A stretch of DNA of 49,803 bases, taken from assembly GCA_015056585.1 (NCBI GenBank), contig SVFZ01000117.1, forward strand, positions 1-49,803, read 5' to 3'. Under the pieces are notes generated by a model. That model saw only the letters and a list, made by a program, of their open reading frames with translations. It did not search any database and was not told where the DNA came from. The position numbers and the translations under genes were made by a program. This document shows positions 34,907 through 46,114 of the stretch, in pieces (the stretch's first letter is position 1; every line of letters starts with the position of its first letter). This DNA is from Butyrivibrio sp. (lineage in GTDB: Bacteria; Bacillota; Clostridia; Lachnospirales; Lachnospiraceae).

Positions 34907-35545
34907 TCAGAAGCCGAGGTTATCATTAACAAGGATTACATGGATCCTGTCTTTATGCCTCGAAAATCTTGTTATAAGGAACTGACAGCAGATTGTGTCC
35001 GGAGACTTGCAATTCATGCATGATCCAGTCTTAGAACATGGTGTACTGAGTCCAAAGCGCTGCGCATTTATCGGTGCTGCCACATTGCGGGCTCTCTTCA
35101 TTGCACCGTCAATGTCATCACATACCTTGTTCATACCAACGATAAAGATTACCTTTTTAGGTCCCTGCGCGATCATTGATACACGGTTTGAATTGCCATC
35201 AATATTAACAAGTATTCCATCATCCGTCATGGCATTTGCACTTGAAAGGAAAATATCTGCATCATACCCTGCAAGCATCGCCGCTCTCTTTTCCTCAGGT
35301 GTCTTGGCTGTGTCTCTGTCGATAAAATTGTAATTTCCTGACTTTACAGCTTCTACAAGCCCGATTTCATGAGCACTCATGGCTCCGCCCATGGTAACAC
35401 TGCTTTCCTCAGGAATAAGCTCTAAAGCTTTCTTAAGAGCATCTTCTTTATTCGCAGCGTAGTAGCCCGACATATTCCTTGATTCAAGTCCCTTGATTAC
35501 TTTTTGTGCCAGCAGTTCATTTCTCTTTACAATATTTTCATTCAT
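34907..35545 (-). CDS. LUD-domain protein (DUF162, LutC-like)
   Basis: The 212-residue protein starts at the ATG at 35545 with GAGGAGA upstream. It shows the LUD pattern: SSVTMGGAMSAHEIGLVEA, ADIFLSSANAMTDDGILVNIDG, RVSMIAQGPKKVIFIVGMNKV. The C-terminus has a cluster of cysteines, SKTGSCMNCKSPDTICC. LUD proteins include LutC of lactate oxidation, but here no lutA or lutB lies nearby, so that pathway is not supported. The stand-alone form with this Cys tail is common in Clostridia and has no assigned reaction. It follows the beta-galactosidase gene by 19 bases. Confidence 0.88.
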   Translation of the reverse strand: MNENIVKRNELLAQKVIKGLESRNMSGYYAANKEDALKKALELIPEESSVTMGGAMSAHEIGLVEAVKSGNYNFIDRDTAKTPEEKRAAMLAGYDADIFLSSANAMTDDGILVNIDGNSNRVSMIAQGPKKVIFIVGMNKVCDDIDGAMKRARNVAAPINAQRFGLSTPCSKTGSCMNCKSPDTICCQFLITRFSRHKDRIHVILVNDNLGF

Positions 35546-35564
35546 AAGAAATCTCCTCTTTCTG

Positions 35565-38669
<3,105 letters not shown>

Positions 38670-41234
38670 TTAGTTATCCTCCATAAGATAAGTTATAAAG
38701 TGGTTACCATTCTCCTCAAACAGTTTTTCAGAATCGCTCATTCCGTACTTGTATACCGTCCCGGTTGATGGATTCATGATCACAGTGTTTAAATTGTTAA
38801 AGCCAATAACCAAAACTGCCGTGCCATCGTTTAACATGGCCATGACAGGTATATCCTGGTTCACATAATAGAGCATAGCAGACAGTGGACACCCGTCCAG
38901 ATCAAGGATCTGTCCATCCGGGAAAGATGTTGCCAAAATCTCATTGACGCTCTCTCCCGTCTCCAGCAGCGACTCTACGTTTCTGTTTATGCCCTCGTAG
39001 GAAAGCATGAGCTCAAGACATACGGCTACAGGGTCCTTGGCTGTCATATCCTCATAGCTCTCGGCTGCTCTGGTGATTGTCATATTCTGATTGGATGTCA
39101 AAAGATTGCCCTTTATCCATACATATCTGTTATCATCTCCAACAACAGTTCCCGGAGCACTGAAGGCGAGTTTCACTGCCTGACCGGGATTTGAATAAAT
39201 CCCCTCAATTCCCATAAGACCATATACGTAGTAGAACGGATTGGCTTTCTGATCTCTGTCGGAATTTATATATGCATTCCTGTCGCCCTCAAAAAGAGTC
39301 TGGGCAGGCGTCAGTACTCTGAGCTGCTTGGTCTTTATCTCGCTCTTTGCGTTAATCTGAACTATCTTTTCGTAAACATCAACGGAAACTACGTTCACTA
39401 CGTTGCTTCCTGTAGCTGCTTCAAGGGTGCTCATGATCTGGTCATCATAATAGCTTACGTATTTACCCGTTTCTTCGTCTTTTACCACCCTAGTCATTCT
39501 GATCTGATTGTCACTTATAGAAACACTTGTAACATAAACACCATCAGGATGGTAGTTTTCCAGGATATTTCCATCCTTATCCTGTATTTTTATGTTATAT
39601 ATAGCATAAACAGGATTTCCTATCTGATCCTCCTGAACGTCAGCTTCATGCACCAGTCCGTAAACCAGATCCTCTCCCATAAATCCCAGAACTCTTATCA
39701 GGTCCTCTTCATCCGCCTGTATCTCAGACCTTGCCTTGGTGTTAAGGTCCATCATATTAAGACTCTTTAGATCACTGCTCTGCCATGCAATCTTACTCAT
39801 GGACTCGGATATCTTATAGTCCCCGGCTCCTATATCATCCACCACAGAAGTCGTTGTCTTATCAATAAGATCAACAGAATAAATATTCTGATCCATCATC
39901 ACGTAAAAGACATCGTTGTTGTTGGCATAACATATAGTATCCACATACTCAAGGATGATCTGCGGATCGCTTGTGCTCTTAATGAAGGTCTGCTCTTCCA
40001 CAGCATTTATCGCTGCGTTATAGTCATATACAGCAATTCCGACTTTTCCTTCGTGGATTCCGCGGCTCATGTATCCGGCCACCGCAAACTTCACATTCCC
40101 GGCCTCATCAACCTTTAGGATCTTTATTCCGCAGTCATCACCGTTTGTTCTCTCATCGTCGTTGTCGGCATCATAAAATCCGAAAAGATACACAAGCTTA
40201 TTCTCAGAATTATTAAACAGGTAAAGCCTGTCCTCACTCACAAAGGCAAAAGCACTTCCGCTGCTGTTTTCAACCATTTCTATGTCAGGTTCCGAAATAC
40301 TAAGCCCGATGGTATTGCTGCTTATGGAAAAAGAGTTTGTATCGAATATGTAATTCATTGTCCTGACATAATTGAGAAGGTAAATCCTGTCAGATGTATA
40401 TCTTACCCTGAAAGCCTCATTTACATTGTAAAGTTTACTTGATGCACCCTCCTTGATCCTGACTCTGTATCTTAAAAGATAGCTTCCGGTCTGCCCGTGT
40501 ATATCAGTTACTGTTGTGACCGGCTCAGTGTGCTCTATTATGTCCAGATCTCCCCAGCTGACCTGATTTACGCTGCTGTGGATATTCACCCTGCTGAAAG
40601 TTGTGTTATCCCCGTCTGAATTGGGTTCGAGATATTTTGAGTACTCGGATATAGCCTCTTTATCAAAGGTTGCCCGGCTAAAGCCGTTTACAAATTTCAC
40701 TTCATCCACAAGATGATATCTGGTCTCTTCTTCAGTCCAGACAATCCTGGTGTAGTAACGTATGACGTCATCTCCACTATTTACAAGCATGACCAGCATG
40801 TATTCTTTGCCGCCGGAAATAAGATCTTTTAACTGAAAAGAACCAATGATCTTATCTGAAATTTCCCGATAATCCAAAATATCTGTGCTCTCTACAAGTC
40901 CCTGCCCATTGATGTTTCTGACTTCAAATTTTACTCCGCTGATATTTTGGCCGTAAGTTGCAATGTTAAAAGAGATCTCTCTGTTGCTGCCTACAGGAAA
41001 AACACTGCTTCTGATATGGCTCACGTCCATTTCATCAGTGTATCCGCGCAAGTGATTCACTTCCTGCCCGTCTGCCACAAACGAAACTATTGGCAGCGTG
41101 GCAGGTGCCATCTGCGCTGTCATATCCTGGTTGTCAGTGTTTGAAAAAATGCTGATGATAAAAACAGCAATCACAAAAACCAGCAGTGCATATATGAATT
41201 TTATGATTGAATACTTAATCGATTTTTCACGCAT
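38670..41234 (-). CDS. Membrane-anchored extracellular protein with degenerate C39-like C-terminal domain
   Basis: The 854-residue protein has an N-terminal transmembrane helix (about residues 12-30), then a large beta-rich ectodomain. Its central part (about 340-560) shows weak propeller-like repeats (FAFVSEDRLYLFNNSEN, NNDVFYVMMDQNIYSVDLID, KIAWQSSDLKSLNMMDLN). The last 130 residues resemble a C39-like papain-fold domain: VCLELMLSYEGINRN near the catalytic Cys site and IPVMAMLNDGTAVLVIGFNN followed by VIMNPSTGT. The usual His before the VLVIGF strand is replaced by Thr-Ala, so it is probably not an active protease. The gene is coupled to lacZ. It is named by features only; no function is assigned. 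Confidence 0.75.
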   Translation of the reverse strand: MREKSIKYSIIKFIYALLVFVIAVFIISIFSNTDNQDMTAQMAPATLPIVSFVADGQEVNHLRGYTDEMDVSHIRSSVFPVGSNREISFNIATYGQNISGVKFEVRNINGQGLVESTDILDYREISDKIIGSFQLKDLISGGKEYMLVMLVNSGDDVIRYYTRIVWTEEETRYHLVDEVKFVNGFSRATFDKEAISEYSKYLEPNSDGDNTTFSRVNIHSSVNQVSWGDLDIIEHTEPVTTVTDIHGQTGSYLLRYRVRIKEGASSKLYNVNEAFRVRYTSDRIYLLNYVRTMNYIFDTNSFSISSNTIGLSISEPDIEMVENSSGSAFAFVSEDRLYLFNNSENKLVYLFGFYDADNDDERTNGDDCGIKILKVDEAGNVKFAVAGYMSRGIHEGKVGIAVYDYNAAINAVEEQTFIKSTSDPQIILEYVDTICYANNNDVFYVMMDQNIYSVDLIDKTTTSVVDDIGAGDYKISESMSKIAWQSSDLKSLNMMDLNTKARSEIQADEEDLIRVLGFMGEDLVYGLVHEADVQEDQIGNPVYAIYNIKIQDKDGNILENYHPDGVYVTSVSISDNQIRMTRVVKDEETGKYVSYYDDQIMSTLEAATGSNVVNVVSVDVYEKIVQINAKSEIKTKQLRVLTPAQTLFEGDRNAYINSDRDQKANPFYYVYGLMGIEGIYSNPGQAVKLAFSAPGTVVGDDNRYVWIKGNLLTSNQNMTITRAAESYEDMTAKDPVAVCLELMLSYEGINRNVESLLETGESVNEILATSFPDGQILDLDGCPLSAMLYYVNQDIPVMAMLNDGTAVLVIGFNNLNTVIMNPSTGTVYKYGMSDSEKLFEENGNHFITYLMEDN

Positions 41235-41316
41235 AATTGACTTTCAAATTGATTGATAGTAATATTTTCGTAATACAAATAAAGATGTTTACAGTTTTCT
41301 TCCGGAGGAAGTAACT

Positions 41317-41793
41317 ATGAAATATCCTATTTTATATCGCAAACGCTTTATCCCGGATGAATGTGTTCTCCTAAAGAATGACATTATCCTGGAGTGCTCT
41401 GAGTCCATGATCGTAACTAAGTGGACTACCATAAAAAAAAGATGCGACCTTTCCAGGGGATATTCATGCTACTATCTGGACAGAGGTTACAAAATCAGTA
41501 AGTTCCTAAAGGATGACGGTTCCCTTTTGTGCTGGTACTGCGACATCATCACTCACGATTACAATCCCGAACAAAATACGCTTCTGGTCATAGATCTTTT
41601 GGCCGATGTAAAAATATATCCCGACGGAAGGATCAAGGTCGTTGATCTCGATGAATTGTCCGAGGCTTTTGAGAAGAGACTGATAGATGAATCTCTTCTT
41701 AAAAAGAGCCTGCTCTCATTGAACAAGCTCCTTAATGATCTTTACGAAGGCGGTATTGAACCACTTGCAGCGCCTATCGAAAATTACACTTAA
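41317..41793 (+). CDS. DUF402-family protein
   Basis: The 158-residue protein contains the DUF402 pattern: WYCDIITHDYNPEQNTLLVIDLLADVKIYPDGRIKVVDLDEL, with the acidic residues around D-x-D-L-D that form the metal site in nucleoside-phosphate phosphatases of this fold (for example Ntdp of Staphylococcus). GGAGGAA precedes the start. It could be a small nucleotide phosphatase in the cytoplasm, but this family is diverse and the substrate is unknown. It is divergent from the 854-residue protein gene and converges on the wall hydrolase gene. Confidence 0.88.
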   Translation: MKYPILYRKRFIPDECVLLKNDIILECSESMIVTKWTTIKKRCDLSRGYSCYYLDRGYKISKFLKDDGSLLCWYCDIITHDYNPEQNTLLVIDLLADVKIYPDGRIKVVDLDELSEAFEKRLIDESLLKKSLLSLNKLLNDLYEGGIEPLAAPIENYT

Positions 41794-41850
41794 TCTGCAG
41801 AATCACGCAGCAAATACGGATTTCTGAAATTTCATTCAAGATGTCACAAC

Positions 41851-43032
41851 TTAGTAGAAGACGTGTCCTCCGATATTTATTCCCGACAATCCGGGGATGG
41901 GAGTTCTGAAATATACACAATTTCCTACATTTGAATATCCGCTCATTGCTTCATCGGCAGCCTGATAACAGGCTGCTGTTGCTTTGCCTTCAGCAAGCGC
42001 CAGTGCCAGTCTTCCGCTGGCAACAGGTGAAAACTGCCTGTTCTGATAAATTACTCCCACTACAGTGTCCGGATATACAGAACTGAGCACTCTGTTGATA
42101 ACAACAGCGCCTACTGCGACCTTGCCCTCATAGGGTTCGCCTCCGGCTTCGCAATAGATAAGATTAGCCAGAAGATACCTGTCGCCTTCTGCAAATGTTA
42201 CCTCAGAAATGTCTCTCCACGCCGACTGAGATGCCAGCTTTGACAGACGTATCTCCTCTGCCAGCTTTGCTTCCAGTGCCTTAATATCAGCTTCCTGTTC
42301 CTTTATCTGGTCTTCCAGTGCCTGAGCTCTCTCTTCAGCATCCGAAATGTCATTGGCATACTGCTTTATGGTTCCCGAAGTCTGGCTCACAAGACCTGAA
42401 ACCCTGCTCTGTTCTGCCTGTGCTTTTACTTTATAATCCTCCAGTTGCGTCCGTTCTTCTTCAAGTATTGCCTCTTTTGCCTCAACATTTTTCCTGGTCT
42501 CTATGTACTTTAGGAACATTTTCCTGTCGTAGGCAGAAAGCTGCTCAATATAATCATTCTGATTAAGAAAATCCGCAAAGCTCGTAGCCCCCAGCAGCAT
42601 ATCTATCAAAACAAAGTTCTGCTTTTCATAGATGAACTGCACTCTCTTCTTCATGGATGCATACTGGCTTGTTTCAGTTTCTTTTGCCACTTGAAGCTCT
42701 ATGAGAGTGTTCTCTATCTCTGTCTCTTTGTTGTCTATTTGCTCTTCAAGGTCCTGGAGATTATTGCTTACCTCGGAAAGCTGATTGTTAAGAGTGTTGA
42801 GTTCTCCCTGCAAAGAGGATTTCTCCTCATTCATCTCAGCTATGTCGTCCTTGGTATCGCCAAGCTCATTCTCGGACTGTTTCTTCTTCTCTTTGGCTTC
42901 CTCCAGCTGCTTTCTTGTGGACTCTGTAGCATTTACCTGTAAAGTCTGGGACAAAGTACAAAAGCAAAGTATAACAGCAAACAGCACCGCTATTTTATTT
43001 TTTCTGTATCCCCTTACCCCTCTAAGTTTCAT
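41851..43032 (-). CDS. CwlO-like coiled-coil protein with SleB-type cell-wall hydrolase domain
   Basis: The 393-residue protein has a signal peptide (KIAVLFAVILCFCTLSQTLQVNA), then a long coiled coil rich in Glu, Lys and Gln (about residues 40-265), similar to the N-terminal part of PcsB/CwlO. A SleB/CwlJ-type hydrolase_2 domain ends the protein: LLANLIYCEAGGEPYEGKVAVGAVVINRV and FSPVASGRLALALAE. The presumed catalytic Glu is in the CEAGGE motif. CwlO-type proteins usually have an NlpC/P60 domain instead, so the combination is unusual. It would cleave peptidoglycan outside the membrane. No strong ribosome binding site is seen; it starts five bases after the dCMP deaminase gene. Confidence 0.9.
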   Translation of the reverse strand: MKLRGVRGYRKNKIAVLFAVILCFCTLSQTLQVNATESTRKQLEEAKEKKKQSENELGDTKDDIAEMNEEKSSLQGELNTLNNQLSEVSNNLQDLEEQIDNKETEIENTLIELQVAKETETSQYASMKKRVQFIYEKQNFVLIDMLLGATSFADFLNQNDYIEQLSAYDRKMFLKYIETRKNVEAKEAILEEERTQLEDYKVKAQAEQSRVSGLVSQTSGTIKQYANDISDAEERAQALEDQIKEQEADIKALEAKLAEEIRLSKLASQSAWRDISEVTFAEGDRYLLANLIYCEAGGEPYEGKVAVGAVVINRVLSSVYPDTVVGVIYQNRQFSPVASGRLALALAEGKATAACYQAADEAMSGYSNVGNCVYFRTPIPGLSGINIGGHVFY

Positions 43033-43037
43033 ACGCT

Positions 43038-43520
43038 TTAAATTGTTATCTTAATACTCCTGCCGCTTGGCTGATACTGATAATATCTGACTCCGGCAGC
43101 ATCAAACATTTTCTTTGAAGCTCTTGTGGAGGCCGAAGTGCCATACTTGTCGCTGTCATATACCACAGTACGGATACCGGCCTGTATGATGGCCTTGGCG
43201 CACTCATTGCATGGAAACAGCGAAACATAAATCTTGGCTCCAACAAGACTTCCTCCGCGATAATTGAGTATCGCATTGAGCTCGCTGTGAGTTACAAACG
43301 GGTATTTTGTGGCAAGTTCATCCTCCCCGTCCCTTTCCCACGGAAATTCCTCGTCAGAGCAGCCCTTTGGAAAGCCGTTATAACCCATGGAAAGGATATT
43401 GTTGTCTTCACTTACTATACAGCTTCCGACCTGAGTATTCGGATCTTTGGAACGCATTGCAGCAAGCTTGGCAACACCCATGAAATACTCGTCCCAACTT
43501 ATGTAATCGTCTCTTTTCAT
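43038..43520 (-). CDS. Deoxycytidylate deaminase
   Basis: The 160-residue enzyme starts at the ATG at 43520, which has GGAGG nine bases upstream. It has the zinc-binding signature: HSELNAILN (His and Glu of the catalytic site) and SLFPCNECAKAIIQAGI (two Cys ligands). SKDPNTQVGSCIV is typical of the ComEB/dCMP deaminase family. It makes dUMP from dCMP for dTMP synthesis. The open frame reads on upstream into the repeat element, but that part is not coding by the ribosome binding site and the repeat content. Confidence 0.95.
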   Translation of the reverse strand: MKRDDYISWDEYFMGVAKLAAMRSKDPNTQVGSCIVSEDNNILSMGYNGFPKGCSDEEFPWERDGEDELATKYPFVTHSELNAILNYRGGSLVGAKIYVSLFPCNECAKAIIQAGIRTVVYDSDKYGTSASTRASKKMFDAAGVRYYQYQPSGRSIKITI

Positions 43521-43550
43521 GTGAAATGTCCTCCACTGGCGGTGTGAACC

Positions 43551-43787
43551 GCGATATACGGATTGCAGGTAAGCGATATACGGATTGCTACGGTTGTTAA
43601 CAAAATACGCATGTCTACGCTTCGCTCTCGACATGCACCGCGATATACGGATTGCTTCGCTTCGCTCTCGCAATCCTACGTACATTCGAAAATCGATATG
43701 CTCATTTCTTTCGCATATCTTTTTTTCTCATGTACGTTCGGTCCTCAAGGTTACATTTATATGCCTGCAAGCAGTCATAAATGTAAC
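43551..43787. repeat. Multi-hairpin intergenic element, copy C, with nested 16-bp direct repeats
   Basis: Between upp and the dCMP deaminase gene lie GCATGTC (43609-43615) paired with GACATGC (43630-43636), GGATTGC (43649-43655) paired with GCAATCC (43670-43676), ACGTACAT (43678-43685) paired with ATGTACGT (43730-43737), GATATGC (43695-43701) paired with GCATATC (43713-43719), and a long stem from GTTACATTTAT (43750) to ATAAATGTAAC (43787). GCGATATACGGATTGC occurs three times, at 43551, 43573 and 43640. Arms differ from copies A and B but still pair. Confidence 0.82.
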
Positions 43788-43805
43788 TTTTCGTCCCTAT
43801 ATCGC

Positions 43806-44435
43806 TCATTTGGTTCCGAAGATCCTATCTCCTGCGTCGCCGAGACCCGGAACTATGTATCCGTGCTCGTTGAGCTTTTCGTCAAGTGCTCCAACATAAA
43901 TATCTACATCAGGATGTGCTTCCTGCATAGCCTTAAGGCCTTCGGGAGCTGCGATGATGCACATGAAGTGAATCTTCTGGCATCCTCTGTCCTTGAGCAT
44001 CTGGATAGCTGCCACTGAAGAACCGCCTGTAGCAAGCATAGGATCAACTACAAAGATTTCTCTCTCTGCCACATCGGCAGGCATCTTGCAATAATACTCT
44101 ACAGGCTTAAGTGTCTCCGGATCTCTGTATAATCCGATATGTCCTACTTTAGCTGCAGGAATAAGTGCCAGCATTCCGTCAACCATTCCAAGACCTGCTC
44201 TTAAGATCGGAACTACGCAGAGCTTTCTGCCCTTAAGCTCCTTAACGGTTGTCTTACAGATAGGAGTCTCAATCTCCACATCGCGAAGTTTAAGATCTCT
44301 TGTAGCTTCATAACAGATAAGCATAGCTATCTCGCCAATTGTCTGTCTGAAATCCTTTGTTCCTGTGTTAACTCTTCTTATCATTCCAATCTTGTGCTGG
44401 ATCAATGGATGGTCCATAATAACTACTTTTGCCAT
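43806..44435 (-). CDS. upp: Uracil phosphoribosyltransferase
   Basis: The 209-residue protein has the Upp signatures: [35 protein letters not shown] and the PRPP-binding loop [15 protein letters not shown], with [12 protein letters not shown] at the end. It salvages uracil to UMP. AGGAGG precedes the start. The set tsaC-rpiB-upp is also a recurring order in Bacillus near the ATP synthase genes, so this is conserved synteny. Confidence 0.97.
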   Translation of the reverse strand: MAKVVIMDHPLIQHKIGMIRRVNTGTKDFRQTIGEIAMLICYEATRDLKLRDVEIETPICKTTVKELKGRKLCVVPILRAGLGMVDGMLALIPAAKVGHIGLYRDPETLKPVEYYCKMPADVAEREIFVVDPMLATGGSSVAAIQMLKDRGCQKIHFMCIIAAPEGLKAMQEAHPDVDIYVGALDEKLNEHGYIVPGLGDAGDRIFGTK

Positions 44436-44504
44436 ACTTTCCTCCTGTTCTTACATACATAACTAATATTTTGAAGCAAATAGTTTGCGCTATTAACAAA
44501 TAGT

Positions 44505-44948
44505 TTAATTATCTTTCTCAATCTCTGAGATTTTGGAAATCCTGCGGCTGTGCTTCTCAAGCCCGGAAAACTCGGTATCAAGGAAAACATCAACCATCTC
44601 GTTTGCAAGGAGAGGTCCAACAAATCCTCCGCCCATAGCAAGGACATTTGCATCATTGTGCTCTCTGGTAAGTCTTACAGATGTGATCTCAGAGCAGAGG
44701 GCGCATCTTACCCCTTTTATCTTATTGGCAACAATCGAGATACCTATTCCCGTAGTGCAGATAACGATTCCCTTTTCGCACTCTCCATTTGCAACAGCTC
44801 TTGCTGCCTGAACACCAAAATCAGGATAATCGCAGGAATTCTTGTCAAAGGTTCCAAAATCCTTGAACTCAATATTCCTCTCCTGAAGGTGCTTCTTTAC
44901 TTCTTCCTTTAAGTCAAATCCCCCGTGATCACTTGCTAATGCTATCAT
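44505..44948 (-). CDS. rpiB: Ribose-5-phosphate isomerase B
   Basis: The 147-residue protein begins MIALASDHGGFDLKEEVKKHL and has CTTGIGISIVANKIKGVRCALC with HNDANVLAMGGGFVG, the RpiB pattern with the catalytic Cys in the CTTGIG segment. It interconverts ribose-5-phosphate and ribulose-5-phosphate. AAGGAGC lies before the start. It lies 69 bases ahead of upp in the same direction. Confidence 0.96.
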   Translation of the reverse strand: MIALASDHGGFDLKEEVKKHLQERNIEFKDFGTFDKNSCDYPDFGVQAARAVANGECEKGIVICTTGIGISIVANKIKGVRCALCSEITSVRLTREHNDANVLAMGGGFVGPLLANEMVDVFLDTEFSGLEKHSRRISKISEIEKDN

Positions 44949-45011
44949 ACTTTCAAGCTCCTTCTATATTATACTTTTTTTATTGCTTTAATACACTTCT
45001 TTTATATCGCT

Positions 45012-46070
45012 TTACAACGTCACAACGTTGTGTCCTGCTGCCTTTAAAAGCCTGTTCATAATAGCCTGTCCGATTCCGTTCTCGTCAAAAGACTCTGAGA
45101 ACATCACATCAATATTCTCATCATCAAATTCCCTGAGCACTTTAAAGAGCTCATGGGCTATAGTCTTCTCGTCGTCCCTGCTGCCTACGCTCTTTACCAC
45201 TTCCGCATCATATAGATTTCTCGTAGAATCCGTACCTATAACTCCGACTCTTTTCCCATCCAAAACAGCCTTTTTAGTCATGGTATTAATATATTCCACC
45301 ACTTTGTCCTGGCTTCCCTGAACAATTGTAAGTTGCCCTTTTGGCGCATAATGCCTGTACTTCATACCGGGAGCCTTTGGTCTTTGCGTGGATGAACTGT
45401 CGATAATCGTTCTGTCTATGCTGATCTCCCCCAGCACATCTTTTAACATATCTGCTGTAATATATCCCGGGCGAAGGATCATGGGAACTTCGGAAGTAAG
45501 GTCTACTATTGTGGACTCAAGGCCTATTCCGACCTGACCACCGTCTATTATCATCTCGATTTTACCTGTAAGATCCTCTATGCAGTATCTTGCCAGAGTC
45601 GGGCTCGGTCTTCCTGAGGTATTGGCACTGGGCGCTGCTATATAGCCACCGGATTGCTCGATCAGCTTAAGCGCAATCTCATTATTCGGCATTCGGATTG
45701 CCACCGTATCAAGTCCCCCTGTTGTCTCATAGGGCACCTTGTCATTTTTGTTCATTATCATAGTAAGAGGTCCCGGCCAAAAAGCCTTCGCCAGCTTCCT
45801 TGCAGCTTCCGGTACATCTTCAACTATTTTCTCAACATCTTCAAATCTGTATACGTGAACTATCAGCGGATTATCCGAAGGTCTTCCCTTTGCTGCATAT
45901 ATCTTTTTGGAAGAATCAGGATTTAACGCATCTCCGCCCAGTCCGTATACCGTCTCTGTGGGAAATGCAACCAGTCCGCCTTCCTTAATTATCTCGCCGG
46001 CCTTCCTTAGCTCTTCGCCGGCCTTTTCATCTATATTTTTTTCTTCTATCTTTACTACTTCTGTTAACAC
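45012..46070 (-). CDS. Threonylcarbamoyl-AMP synthase (Sua5/YwlC type)
   Basis: The 352-residue protein has an N-terminal YrdC domain (GGLVAFPTETVYGLGGDA, KGRPSDNPLIVHV, APSANTSGRPSPT, LRPGYIT) and the C-terminal Sua5 domain joined by a linker (PGMKYRHYAPKG). It makes threonylcarbamoyl-AMP, the first step in t6A37 tRNA modification. The start is a GTG with AGAGGAAG upstream. The two-domain length is usual for the Sua5 form. Confidence 0.95.
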   Translation of the reverse strand: MLTEVVKIEEKNIDEKAGEELRKAGEIIKEGGLVAFPTETVYGLGGDALNPDSSKKIYAAKGRPSDNPLIVHVYRFEDVEKIVEDVPEAARKLAKAFWPGPLTMIMNKNDKVPYETTGGLDTVAIRMPNNEIALKLIEQSGGYIAAPSANTSGRPSPTLARYCIEDLTGKIEMIIDGGQVGIGLESTIVDLTSEVPMILRPGYITADMLKDVLGEISIDRTIIDSSSTQRPKAPGMKYRHYAPKGQLTIVQGSQDKVVEYINTMTKKAVLDGKRVGVIGTDSTRNLYDAEVVKSVGSRDDEKTIAHELFKVLREFDDENIDVMFSESFDENGIGQAIMNRLLKAAGHNVVTL

Positions 46071-46114
46071 TTTACTTCCTCTAAATCATGATTATCCTGC
46101 TATTATATCGATAA

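Noticed and set aside
43551..43655. Three copies of a 16-mer that could suggest a CRISPR array
   Set aside because: Spacing is irregular (22 and 67 bases), units are short and overlap hairpin arms, and no cas genes are near.
43563..44018. Open frames on the + strand across repeat copy C into upp
   Set aside because: They arise from the repeat and the antisense strand of upp, with no ribosome binding site.
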